Part shown: in pieces, positions 44,825 to 55,479 of the stretch
Layout: each line of letters opens with the position of its first letter
Numbering within the stretch: the first letter of the stretch is position 1
Origin: Sepiola atlantica
Taxonomy: Eukaryota; Mollusca; Cephalopoda; Sepiida; Sepiolidae
Direction: 5' to 3'
DNA: 64,000 nt
Assembly (NCBI GenBank): GCA_963556195.1
Contig: OY744519.1
Span: 29,664,397-29,728,396, forward strand
Translations under genes and position numbers: made by a program
The notes under the pieces: generated by a model
What the model was told of the DNA's origin: nothing
Database searches by the model: none
What the model saw: the letters and a program-made list of their open reading frames with translations, nothing else

Positions 44825-44915
44825 CTGCTATTGTTGTTGTTGTTGTTGTTTTGTTATTGTAGTAGTAGTAGTAGTAGTAAGAAGAGGAGGAGGAGGAGGA
44901 GGAGGAGGAGGAGGA
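44825..44915. repeat. Compound (GTT)n(AGT)n(AGG)n microsatellite
   Basis: Three trinucleotide runs follow one another. Confidence 0.9.
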
Positions 44916-45955
44916 CCTGAATGCAGCGTCAAACATAGAGATGCCTGCTTTTGATTGAGGTTCTTCTCATAGATTTGGAGTACATCATATTCCTGAAGAA
45001 TTTCAGTTTACAGGTCAACACGAAGCAACAGTTGCTCCAAGTCGTCGAGGAAGGTCGTCATCTGTAGGCATTGTGTGGCGGTTTCACATGTGCCAATGCA
45101 ACCTTATTATCCTCAATCTGCATTGGGATAGATGCCTGAATGTTCTCGCTTGCCGTAGATTGTTCACAGACACATTGGCAAAAACGACCAGAGGCCACCT
45201 GATTCCGATGCAGACGCCTTTGGATTTCACCAGAACTCCTTTAGATTGGACTTTAGGGATGACGATGATGATGATCTGGATAGATCGCTAGGTGCATCCT
45301 CATTGGTCTGTATTGCAGCTTTTTCCACTTTATTTGTGCTATTGCTGTCTGTTCATAGCACCATGTAAAACATCTATTATCTCGGAGAACGTTTTTCCGT
45401 GTGTATCCTAAGATTGCAAATGGCTGTCGCCATGTTCTATATATAGTTCTCTGCCAGGGGCAGATAACTCTGTCCTGCCTGACACAAGGGCAGATCACTC
45501 TACTTTACTTATACAGAAAGAACACAAAATATCAGCAGTCCAGACCTGTATCGACAAATTGTCACTGCGACAAAATATGACGGATAGCAGTTTGAAAACC
45601 TACACACTCCACATCGAGTAAGCAATACCTAAAACAACTCGTGGGAGAAAATGTATACACCCTTAACTGTTCATATTCACACATCAACAGAATCTTAATT
45701 TGTGCTGGAAATATTTCAAACAAAACATTTCTGGACTCATTTCATCGCCGTACAAACTTTTAAATCTTCTTTTCCTTCTGATGTTTGGCAAATAAAATGT
45801 ATTGGAGTGGCTGTGAATTATGAGTTATCTCTCTTGGACCATTTGGAGATAAGAGTAATCTCCATTGATTTGGGGTTGACTATACAGGTAGAGTGTATTG
45901 GGTTGACAGCAAGTTCCCACTGTTCTTTAATTTAAATTTAAAAGATTTAATAAAA
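44916..45955. other. Unassigned DNA
   Basis: There is no recognisable domain or repeat. A (GATGAT)-type stretch lies near 45260-45275. Confidence 0.4.
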
Positions 45956-46433
45956 AAATAATAATAAGTAATCAATCAATAATGTATCCTCTCTTGTTGT
46001 TTACAACTTCCTCCTAACATTCAACAAGATTTTCAATACCTCATTGGTAGAAATCACCCTGTTTCGACTCAAAAGATTCATCCAACCAAGGTCTCAATAC
46101 TGCATCAGTATTGAACGAAATAACATTTGAAAGAGATTGAAAAAGATGGAAATTTGTTATTGTCAAATCAAGAGAGTACAGTGGGTGTGACAACACTTCC
46201 CAGCCATGTGTCTGAATGGCTTCCTTGGTCATATTTGCGATGGCCGTTGTCATACAGCAAAAGAAATCCATGCTGGCGATTATGCTTTTTTCTCTTGAAT
46301 AGACGTGTTTTTCCATCTGTTGAACATAGACTTTCGCATTGACCGTTTGGTTCTGTTCAAGAAATGTGTAATGGATAATTCCTTTCCAGTCCCACCATAT
46401 ATACAACATTGTTTTACGTGGTTGTTGAGCCGC

Positions 46434-46585
46434 CCTCTAAAATAATCAAATTCTGACCAATTTCCATCATCATTACCAATCATCACAGTGTTGTCTCACT
46501 GTCTACCTGACATTCATTTGACCCATATCCTCGAGTGGCCTATGGGCTTTGATAAGTGGTGATTCCTTAGTAAAAAAAAAAAAAA
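46434..46585 (+). mobile_element. Tail family T, copy 3, inserted in mariner
   Basis: It ends GCTTTGATAAGTGGTGATTC followed by A13. The body (CTGACCAATTTCC, CACTGTCTACCTG) parallels copy 4. It interrupts the mariner transposase just before WWDWKG. Confidence 0.7.
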
Positions 46586-46726
46586 GATCTTGTTTCACAG
46601 ACTGGGGCTAAGCTATTCCTTGTGCTGCTTCATATTGATGTACAGGCATTATTTGTCATCGCCAGTAACGATTCCATAAATAAATCGTTGCTTGTATCCA
46701 TGAATTGAATGGTAACGAGCAAGCAA

Positions 46727-46962
46727 ACCTGCGGAGATTATGGACTGCTTCCTGGCTAACTACAACATTGTCGTTTTCAAGTCCAATGTAAACAAATTCT
46801 TGTTGCACTGTCCTCTTAAATAGTCACTTTCTGACCAGTTATAACCATTGTTACTAACCCTTTCCGTATTTCATCGTCTACCTGCCAAACTCAGCAATCC
46901 TTCTCCTCGAGTGGCCTGTGGGCCTTGATAAGTGATGACTCGATTTGAAAAAAAAAAGAAGA
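46727..46962 (+). mobile_element. Tail family T, copy 4, inserted in mariner
   Basis: It ends GGCCTTGATAAGTGATGACT followed by an A-run. It shares CTCTTAAATAGTCACTTTC, TTTCATCGTCTACCTGCC and CTCGAGTGGCC with copy 3. It interrupts the mariner transposase between NNKNQR-like and LLARYH motifs. Confidence 0.7.
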
Positions 46963-47331
46963 TTGCGGCTCTTTGATTTTTGTTGCTGTCACTTAAATCA
47001 TGCGGAACCCATGCTCCAGACTTCTGAACATTTCCCATCGAGTGATGGCCAGAATGAGGTGCGTCTTTGCGATCAAAATTTCCATTTTTAAACTTGGCAT
47101 ACCAATCACAAACGGTTCTTTCAGTTATGGCATCCTTTTCATACACAGCAAAAATGTTGCAAACAACTTTTACAGCCTTAGAACCTGGATTAAAAGTTAA
47201 ACAATGGAAGTGTCAAAAATGTTCATTGTTTTTAACTTGACATTCCAAATAAACAGAAAATAACTTAAATTAATTCGAGAAAAAAAAATAGATTACAAAA
47301 TTATTCCAAAATAGAATTCTTAAAAAAATAG

Positions 47332-47788
47332 AAGTGATGGGACGATTTCAATATTTTTACCGATTCCGATACAATTACCGATTCCAATTCTTTTAAAACC
47401 TTTAAATATTTAGCGATAAAGTTTTTTTTTAGTTTTTTATTTTCCGATTACCGTAAAAACCCATGTAATATGTGCTTATATTTTCGCAAACGTAAAAAAT
47501 ACACTGGGGGGGGGGGGGGGGGGGGTATATAAATTTTTGTTTTACTGGTAGTTTAAAATCAATAAATATTTATCATTTTATCATTAGTAGCAGTAATGGA
47601 AAATTAAGTTTTAAACAAAAACAAAGAAACAAACAAAAAAAAACGATTAAAAGAATCGTTTTTGGTATCTTAAAATAAGCACAATTTTTTCCTATTCCGA
47701 AACTCATTCCAATACCCGAAAAAGTTCCTATTTTTCCGATTTCCGATTCTGATTCCGATTCTGATTCCGATTCAGCGTCCCAATACTT
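47332..47788. mobile_element. hAT-type MITE with perfect 8-bp target duplication
   Basis: The ends AAGTGATGGGACG and CGTCCCAATACTT are inverted with two mismatches. AAAAATAG flanks both sides (47324-47331 and 47789-47796). It is 457 bp, with repeated GATTCCGATT motifs near the ends and a G25 run at about 47502-47525. It has no transposase. Confidence 0.85.
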
Positions 47789-47829
47789 AAAAATAGATTC
47801 TAAAATTTAGAAATAAATGGTGGGAACTT

Positions 47830-49385
47830 AGTTGCCAACCTAATCAGTGTAAGACTGTAATAGATGAAGCAAAGAGAAAGTCTATAGAGATGACCAGAAA
47901 ATGCAATCAGTCACAGAAACTAGGTACTCGCGATTTCTGGAAAATCTTCAATAGTGTGATAAACAATGGGCAATCAACAATTCCCGGGCTATCAAACCAA
48001 AATGATGTCGTTTGAACTGCAACTGATAAGGCTGAACTACTTGCCCAGCATTTCGCCGTAAAACTCCACTTTGGACTCCGCAAAACATTATTTCCCAAAT
48101 TTCCCATTGTGGACTGAAACCGCACTTGATGACCTGACCATCACCCCATCTCATGTCCGAGACATCATCAAAAACCATGACACCCCCAAAGCATATGGGC
48201 CTGATCTTATACCAGTAATAATACTAAAGAAATTCTCTGCTGAACTGGCTCCTGTCATCTCCAAACTCTACAAAAAATGCCTTGCCGAATCTTGCTTCTC
48301 TGATAGCTGGAAAATTGCCTCTGTGGTACCAGTCTTCAAGAATTCTAGAGTTACAACTGACCCTCAAAATTATCGCTCCATCAGTCTACTCCCGATCTTT
48401 GCTAAAATCTTTGAATCTTTAATCAATCTAGCGATAATCTGGCACCTCGTTAATGCTAAACTTCTTTCTGACCATCAGTATGAATTTAGGCAAGCACAAT
48501 CTACTGCAAATATCCTAAAGGTCATCTCTGAACACATATACCATACACTAGATAAGGCAAGTGAAGCAAGGGTGGTAGCGCTTGATATATCCAAAGCCTT
48601 TGACAAGGTCTGATATAAAGGTTTTCTCATAAAAATTAATTCATATGGTATTACTGGACGAATATTTAATATAATTAGATCCTTCCTACCCCCCCCCCAA
48701 AAAAAAATCCAAGTTGTACTCGATGGCCGTTTATCCAAACAACATGACATAAATGCAGGTATACCGTAGGGATCAATTCTTGGACCTTTATTATTCCTGA
48801 TTTTCATAAACGATCTCCCTAATGACATTGTGTCTGAGATGGGTATATTTGCTGATGACACCACACTCTAATCTCGTCATGTGGGTAAAACAAACACGCA
48901 CATATCTGAGGCAATGACTGAATCCTTAGAAAGTGACCTCCAGTGGAATGGGATCATAAATAGATGGTAACATTTAATGCTACTAAGATAAAGCTCCTTT
49001 TCTTTAACAACTACAAGAAACCTCTTCAACTACCGATTGCCATGGCTAATAACACCCTACCCGAGAGTCCAATGTTTAAACTTCTCGGCCTAAAATTCAC
49101 AGATAACATGAATTGGAACAAATACATAGAAAACATTGCCAAGGCTGCTGCAAAAAAGTGAGCTCCCTCTAACAAGTTAGAAAACTTCTCTTCCTATATC
49201 TCTACAAAGCCACCATCCACCCATGAATGAAGTATTATTGCCACATCTGGGATGGTGCACCATCCACTAGTCAAATATTCAAAACAACATAGTATTCGAA
49301 GCCAAAACAAGATCTCCTCGACACGACTATATACCAGCTTATACAAGGAATGGTGCATCTTCTCCAAGTAATGTTACCTCAAGTA
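47830..49385 (+). pseudogene. Non-LTR (jockey-like) reverse transcriptase, decayed
   Basis: The upstream part reads KLGTRDFWKIFNSVIN and AELLAQHFAVK. The best frame (48071-48613) has PSHVRDIIKNHDTPKAYGPD, PVISKLYKKCL, WKIASVVPVFK, NYRSISLLPIFAKIFE, LLSDHQYEFR and VVALDISKAFDKV (motif A). Past a stop come [17 protein letters not shown] (motif B) and FADDT (motif C, 48848). A thumb-like block follows (MVTFNATKIKLLFF, LLGLKFTDNMNWNKYI), then LYKATIHP and YCHIWDGAPS. There are at least four stops and several frameshifts. The endonuclease domain is absent, so the copy is 5'-truncated. The C-terminal region would continue into the kind of sequence seen at 4345 and 9228, but it breaks off here. Confidence 0.88.
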
Positions 49386-49899
49386 ACAGCACTTAGCTGG
49401 ATACTCCACCAGACCAGATGTATTCTTGTCCTGGAATCCGATAAGACCAAGAGACTACAAGAAAGATATACTATAACATAGTTAACTGGTCATTTCGAGG
49501 GAGGAAAATTTATGTTCTTAACTTCTTTACTTACTCAAGGTATGAGGGGTAAAGGAGAACTTTAATAGAATATTCGAATATCTATGTATTTCATATAGAG
49601 ATCAAGTGTTAGCCTCAGGAAGGGGCCCCTTGATTTCTGAGAATTTAGACTGAAGTAAAATGAAAATTTTATTGACAACAAAATAACAACTTGGACAAAT
49701 AACCAAAGTAAAAGTTCAGTGGCGAAAAACAAGTGAGTTTGATTTTTGTGTGAAATCTGAAAAGAAAAACAAATTCATGATTCGTCAACTCATAAACACT
49801 TCTTTCTTTTGTTTTAACATTTTATTGACTCATGTGACAAGGGAATAGCAACCATTTAACCAGCTCTGCAAGATCTGGAAAACAAAAAATTCACCATCA
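49386..49899. other. Unassigned DNA
   Basis: Nothing recognisable lies between the two LINE remnants. Confidence 0.4.
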
Positions 49900-50380
49900 A
49901 ATTTAAATTAAGATTTTATAACACCAGCGGTTTGTCCACACTGCTAGATGGAAGTGAAACTTGGCATCTAAAAATCAATCAAGAAAGGGAATTAGACGCG
50001 TTTGATTCCAAATGTCTTAGAACGATTCTAGGGATCAAATGGAACAATCGAATTACCAACCAAAAAGTCAGAGATAGCACTAACCAACAGGTGGCATCGT
50101 CAATAATCTGCAAACGACGTCATGGCTGGCTTGGAATGCCCTAAGATTGGCCGCAGAGAGATTTGCTAACCAAGTGCTTCAGTGGAACCCTGATGGAAAA
50201 AGAAGAGGAAGACCAAAAATGAACTGGAAGCAAAAAATCGAGAGAGATTTGATCGCAACGGGAAGAAGCTGGAGGGACACTGTGACCTTGGCTTCAGACC
50301 GAAAACGATGGTTTACTTTGACTGACTCATGTGTCGCAGGACGTGGGAGTTCCTAAGTCTAAGTAAGCATTAGCAATCTA
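49900..50380 (+). pseudogene. LINE RT C-terminal fragment, copy 2
   Basis: One frame reads LDGSETWHLKINQERELDAF, CLRTILGIKWNNRITN and HGWLGM. A one-base shift near 50140 leads to RFANQVLQWNPDGKRRGRPK, MNWKQKIERDL and WRDTVTLASDRKRWF, ending at a stop at 50356. This is the C-terminal region of a non-LTR endonuclease/reverse transcriptase (the YGSETW, CLRRIL, GRPK and RxxW blocks). A short CTAAGTCTAAGTAAG repeat follows the stop, as in LINEs that end in small tandem repeats. It is closely related to 24285-24690. Confidence 0.85.
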
Positions 50381-50918
50381 AACTAAAATTAGTAATGGCA
50401 CTATTCCATTTCATTTATAGGCCAAGGGTATGGCGTGCATCGCTTACAGGAAAACGATAAACACAGTTATTCTATTCAATTGTCCAGTGGATGGCGTTTT
50501 CCTGTAAGGGATGCATGCCATACCCTTGGCCTATAAATGAAATGGAATAGTGCCATTACTAATTTGTGTACCATTCCATTGATACAAAGAATTTATTTAA
50601 ATTATTACATCCGTTTGTATTTCCCGCGTTTTTTACGGTTCCGGTTCCGGTGATGCAATAATTTAAATAAATTCTTTGTATCAATGGAATGGTACACAAA
50701 TTAGTAATGGCACTATTCCATTTCATTTATAGGCCAAGGGTATGGCGTGCATCCCTTACAGGAAAACGATAAACACAGTTATTCTATTCAATTGTCCAGT
50801 GGATGGCGTTTTCCTGTAAGGGATGCATGCCATACCCTTGGCCTATAAATGAAATGGAATAGTGCCATTACTAATTTGTGTACCATTCCATTGATACAAA
50901 GAATTTATTTAAATTATT

Positions 50919-50968
50919 GCATCACCGGAACCGGAACCGTAAAAAACGCGGGAAATACAAACGGATGT
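50919..50968. other. Inverted hairpin-B loop, unit 2
   Basis: Units 1, 3-5 and 7-10 read ACATCCGTTTGTATTTCCCG at the left side of loop B. Unit 2 instead reads GCATCACCGGAACCGGAACC, the reverse complement of the right side. The R base just outside the loop flips as well. The arms are unchanged. Confidence 0.95.
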
Positions 50969-52166
50969 AATAATTTAAATAAATTCTTTGTATCAATGGA
51001 ATGGTACACAAATTAGTAATGGCACTATTCCATTTCATTTATAGGCCAAGGGTATGGCGTGCATCCCTTACAGGAAAACGATAAACACAGTTATTCTATT
51101 CAATTGTCCAGTGGATGGCGTTTTCCTGTAAGGGATGCATGCCATACCCTTGGCCTATAAATGAAATGGAATAGTGCCATTACTAATTTGTGTACCATTC
51201 CATTGATACAAAGAATTTATTTAAATTATTACATCCGTTTGTATTTCCCGCGTTTTTTACGGTTCCGGTTCCGGTGATGCAATAATTTAAATAAATTCTT
51301 TGTATCAATGGAATGGTACACAAATTAGTAATGGCACTATTCCATTTCATTTATAGGCCAAGGGTATGGCGTGCATCCCTTACAGGAAAACGATAAACAC
51401 AGTTATTCTATTCAATTGTCCAGTGGATGGCGTTTTCCTGTAAGGGATGCATGCCATACCCTTGGCCTATAAATGAAATGGAATAGTGCCATTACTAATT
51501 TGTGTACCATTCCATTGATACAAAGAATTTATTTAAATTATTACATCCGTTTGTATTTCCCGCGTTTTTTACGGTTCCGGTTCCGGTGATGCAATAATTT
51601 AAATAAATTCTTTGTATCAATGGAATGGTACACAAATTAGTAATGGCACTATTCCATTTCATTTATAGGCCAAGGGTATGGCGTGCATCGCTTACAGGAA
51701 AACGATAAACACAGTTATTCTATTCAATTGTCCAGTGGATGGCGTTTTCCTGTAAGGGATGCATGCCATACCCTTGGCCTATAAATGAAATGGAATAGTG
51801 CCATTACTAATTTGTGTACCATTCCATTGATACAAAGAATTTATTTAAATTATTACATCCGTTTGTATTTCCCGCGTTTTTTACGGTTCCGGTTCCGGTG
51901 ATGCAATAATTTAAATAAATTCTTTGTATCAATGGAATGGTACACAAATTAGTAATGGCACTATTCCATTTCATTTATAGGCCAAGGGTATGGCGTGCAT
52001 CCCTTACAGGAAAACGATAAACACAGTTATTCTATTCAATTGTCCAGTGGATGGCGTTTTCCTGTAAGGGATGCATGCCATACCCTTGGCCTATAAATGA
52101 AATGGAATAGTGCCATTACTAATTTGTGTACCATTCCATTGATACAAAGAATTTATTTAAATTATT

Positions 52167-52216
52167 GCATCACCGGAACCGGAACCGTAAAAAACGCGGG
52201 AAATACAAACGGATGT
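52167..52216. other. Inverted hairpin-B loop, unit 6
   Basis: Same inversion as in unit 2, exactly 1248 bp (four units) further on. Units 1 and 5 share a private CATCGCTT variant at the same spacing, so units 1-4 and 5-8 seem to be a four-unit duplication. Confidence 0.95.
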
Positions 52217-53566
52217 AATAATTTAAATAAATTCTTTGTATCAATGGAATGGTACACAAATTAGTAATGGCACTATTCCATTTCATTTATAGGCCAAGGG
52301 TATGGCGTGCATCCCTTACAGGAAAACGATAAACACAGTTATTCTATTCAATTGTCCAGTGGATGGCGTTTTCCTGTAAGGGATGCATGCCATACCCTTG
52401 GCCTATAAATGAAATGGAATAGTGCCATTACTAATTTGTGTACCATTCCATTGATACAAAGAATTTATTTAAATTATTACATCCGTTTGTATTTCCCGCG
52501 TTTTTTACGGTTCCGGTTCCGGTGATGCAATAATTTAAATAAATTCTTTGTATCAATGGAATGGTACACAAATTAGTAATGGCACTATTCCATTTCATTT
52601 ATAGGCCAAGGGTATGGCATGCATCCCTTACAGGAAAACGATAAACACAGTTATTCTATTCAATTGTCCAGTGGATGGCGTTTTCCTGTAAGGGATGCAT
52701 GCCATACCCTTGGCCTATAAATGAAATGGAATAGTGCCATTACTAATTTGTGTACCATTCCATTGATACAAAGAATTTATTTAAATTATTACATCCGTTT
52801 GTATTTCCCGCGTTTTTTACGGTTCCGGTTCCGGTGATGCAATAATTTAAATAAATTCTTTGTATCAATGGAATGGTACACAAATTAGTAATGGCACTAT
52901 TCCATTTCATTTATAGGCCAAGGGTATGGCGTGCATCCCTTACAGGAAAACGATAAACACAGTTATTCTATTCAATTGTCCAGTGGATGGCGTTTTCCTG
53001 TAAGGGATGCATGCCATACCCTTGGCCTATAAATGAAATGGAATAGTGCCATTACTAATTTGTGTACCATTCCATTGATACAAAGAATTTATTTAAATTA
53101 TTACATCCGTTTGTATTTCCCGCGTTTTTTACGGTTCCGGTTCCGGTGATGCAATAATTTAAATAAATTCTTTGTATCAATGGAATGGTACACAAATTAG
53201 TAATGGCACTATTCCATTTCATTTATAGGCCAAGGGTATGGCGTGCATCCCTTACAGGAAAACGATAAACACAGTTATTCTATTCAATTGTCCAGTGGAT
53301 GGCGTTTTCCTGTAAGGGATGCATGCCATACCCTTGGCCTATAAATGAAATGGAATAGTGCCATTACTAATTTGTGTACCATTCCATTGATACAAAGAAT
53401 TTATTTAAATTATTACATCCGTTTGTATTTCCCGCGTTTTTTACGGTTCCGGTTCCGGTGATGCAATAATTTAAATAAATTCTTTGTATCAATGGAATGG
53501 TACACAAATTAGTAATGGCACTATTCCATTTCATTTATAGGCCAAGGGTATGGCATGCATCCCTTA

Positions 53567-54385
53567 GTTGCCAATACTAAGTAGAAAGTCTGTTTTTAGC
53601 GAGACTGATAAATTGTTATTCTGTGTTTTGTACAAGTGTAGTGTGATCATGTGTGTCAACAAGTGTGTGGTAGAGAGAGAAAGAGAGAGAGAGAGGGAGA
53701 GGGGTTGAAAGATCTAGAGAGAGAGATCGAAAGATTGAGAGAGATTGAAAGAGAGAAAATAATTGAAAGATTGAGAGAGATTGAAAGAGAGAAAAAAATT
53801 GAAAGATTGAGAGAGAGGGGTATTAAAAGATTGAGAGAAAGAGAAATTTTAAAGATTGAGAGAGAAACAGATTAAAAGATTGGGAGAGAGTAAGTTTGAC
53901 AGATTCACAGATTAAGAGAAAGACTGAAAGATTGAAAAAGAGAGGGGGCGAGAGAGAGAGGGGGGTGAATGAGCTGATAAACATGGCGGTGGACGTGAGA
54001 AATTAAAAGGAATAATTTTACCGTTCATCAGACAAATATAAGAAAAGATTTTAAATCTTTAAAATTCAACAATACGATAACGCACGATGATGACAGCAAC
54101 AACAGCGTAGAAATGCAATGAATTAAATAATTTTTCCCTTGGAAATAACAAGCGAGCACACTCGGCGTTGCCCTGGAATAAATAAGGACCCCTGTGTACT
54201 ATCACTCCCAGCCCTATGTTACAATTTTATAATCTTTAATTTCTATAATTTTTAACTTGAATTGATCCAGGGGAAATAACTTTAAAACTATTTATAGAGT
54301 GATTTCCCTTGATTCGTTAAATTTCCTGAATGAAAAAAACAAAGATTTTCTAACTCCATAGTCACAAATTTGGTACCTGGTAACT
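53567..54385. other. Unassigned DNA with a GA-rich tract
   Basis: From 53669 to 53975 the sequence is GA-rich with repeated GATTGAGAGAGATTGAAAGA. The 74-codon charged open frame in it is low complexity. The rest is unassigned. CTCGGCGTTGCCCTGGAATA near 54159 is a possible degenerate Helitron 3' end on the minus strand. Confidence 0.6.
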
Positions 54386-54755
54386 CCAAACTTGGCGGAA
54401 AGAAGAAAATAAAACAATTAGAATTTAGAGTGGGGTATCAGCTTCATATATAAATTTAACATAAAATAATCTCCATTTTCGGGCCATTCTAGCGTTTTAG
54501 TGCAATTAACCACTTTCTTTTTACTAACCTGAAGTCCGAGTGGCAAGGTTGTAAAACCACACGTAATCGCCTAAAAAAAGTAGACCCCCCCCCCCAAAAA
54601 AAAAAACTCACAGGATTTATCTTACATAACAAAACAAATGGCCTGGAAATGGGGATTATTTGACATTAAATTTATATTAAAAACTGATTCTTCACTCTAA
54701 ATTCTAAAATAATTGTTTTTTTTTACTTCACCTTCCCGCCAAATTTTTAGGGTGT
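54386..54755. mobile_element. Palindromic element P, short-arm copy
   Basis: Left arm (from CCAAACTTGGCGGAAAG) and right arm (to TTCCCGCCAAATTTTTAGGG) are inverted. The centre has ACCTGAAGTCCGAGTGGCAA, CACACGTAATCGCC and a C/A run, as in the copy at 33564. Both arms stop at the same internal point compared with that copy. Confidence 0.65.
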
Positions 54756-54783
54756 GCATGTCACCTGGGTTATCGGTCTTACA

Positions 54784-55140
54784 ACTAAGAAAGTAAACAC
54801 AGCCAAAAATATGTCAATGGCAAAGAAGAGAGGACAAACGCAGATGAACAGATCGAGGTCATATTTATTTGCACGAAAGATACAAGAGTAATGACAGAGA
54901 ATAAAGGAAACCTAGTAGCATTGGTGACGCCTCTGGAGACTGGACAGCAGGGATAGGTTTGGTGACGTCTCTGGGAGCAGGACGGCTGGAAGGACAGGAA
55001 TGACGTCCCCGGGTCGACAGGAAGGACGATTCTGGAACCTGGACAGCATGGGATGATGTCATACGGAGTTTGATGCGGACGTCCCTGAGGTATAATGAGG
55101 TGCCTCAAGTAGGTCTGGTCCATGTGGACGTGGCCAAGAG
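54784..55140 (-). other. Possible solo LTR
   Basis: This block is more G/C-rich than its surroundings. On the minus strand it shows a CAAATAAATATGACC poly(A)-signal-like segment and ends near AGTTGTAAGACCGATAACCC. Internal repeats of GACGTC-type words (GGGACGTC, GAGACGTC, GAGGCGTC) occur. No second copy is in the window, so the LTR call is weak. Confidence 0.25.
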
Positions 55141-55198
55141 CTGAGTCAACAGAAAAGGCAAGTGTAATATTTTTTCAAAAAGTGCTCAATATAAATTA

Positions 55199-55351
55199 GA
55201 GCTTTTATAAGTAAAATTAAATAAACATTAGAAACAGTCTACACGGATCAATCTACGTTTCAAGGCTTACACGTCTCATTCAGGAAGCGTCGAAACGTAG
55301 GTTGGTCCACGTAAACCGTTTCTAACGTTTATTAAATTTTACTTATATATA
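55199..55351. mobile_element. Foldback element with degenerate hammerhead-like loop
   Basis: Arms of about 54 bp (TAAGTAAAATTAAATAAACA, GATCAATCTACGTTTC and GAAACGTAGGTTGGTCCACG, TTATTAAATTTTACTTA) face each other. On the minus strand the central part reads CTGAATGA (55283-55276), a stem with GACGTGTAAGCC, then TGAAAC (55262-55257). This looks like a hammerhead core with one inserted A. It may derive from a Penelope-like terminal repeat. Confidence 0.55.
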
Positions 55352-55431
55352 GAGGGAGAGAAAGATGTAAGATCAGACTTTCTTCGCCTGACGATATCTT
55401 TAATGTAGCAGAGTTTTGTACATGTCTGTAT

Positions 55432-55436
<5 letters not shown>

Positions 55437-55475
<39 letters not shown>
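55437..55475. repeat. (TA)n microsatellite
   Basis: A TA run of about 18 units. Confidence 0.95.

Positions 55476-55479
<4 letters not shown>

Larger units (their letters stand above)
45960..47195 (-). pseudogene. mariner transposase, broken, with two insertions
   Basis: On the minus strand the N-terminal part reads YEKDAITERTVCDWYAKFKN and DRKDAPHSGHHS, then after a deletion of much of the DNA-binding domain GAWVPHDLSDSNKNQR. A 235-bp insertion follows (46727-46962), then LLARYHSIHGYKQRFIYGIV and TGDDK (first catalytic Asp). A 150-bp insertion (46434-46585) precedes LYIWWDWKGIIHYTFLEQN. The second Asp lies in LLYDNGHR in another frame, and the third in PLYSLDLTI. The C-terminus (SFNTDAVLRPWLDESFESK, GIENLVEC) extends to about 45965. 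Several frameshifts and stops occur. The three catalytic positions of the DD34D family can be traced, but the gene is dead. Confidence 0.88.
50388..53566. repeat. Tandem array of 312-bp dumbbell-shaped palindromic units
   Basis: Ten complete units and a 59-bp start of an eleventh begin at 50388, 50700, 51012, 51324, 51636, 51948, 52260, 52572, 52884, 53196 and 53508. Each unit is fully made of two hairpins. Hairpin A has 69-bp arms (ATTAGTAATGGCACTATTCC to AGGAAAACG) and a 38-base loop. Hairpin B has 47-bp arms (TTGTGTACCATTCCATTGAT to AAATTATTRCAT) and a 42-base G/C-rich loop. 69+38+69+47+42+47 equals 312. Adjoining arms of A and B form a continuous 116-bp arm, so a single unit strand could fold as a closed rod with two loops. 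Units are almost identical. No open frame of 60 codons and no hammerhead core is present. The origin is unknown. Confidence 0.95.

Noticed and set aside
50388..53566. Hammerhead or other known self-cleaving motif in the 312-bp units
   Set aside because: No CTGANGA core on either strand; the rod-like fold alone does not make a ribozyme.
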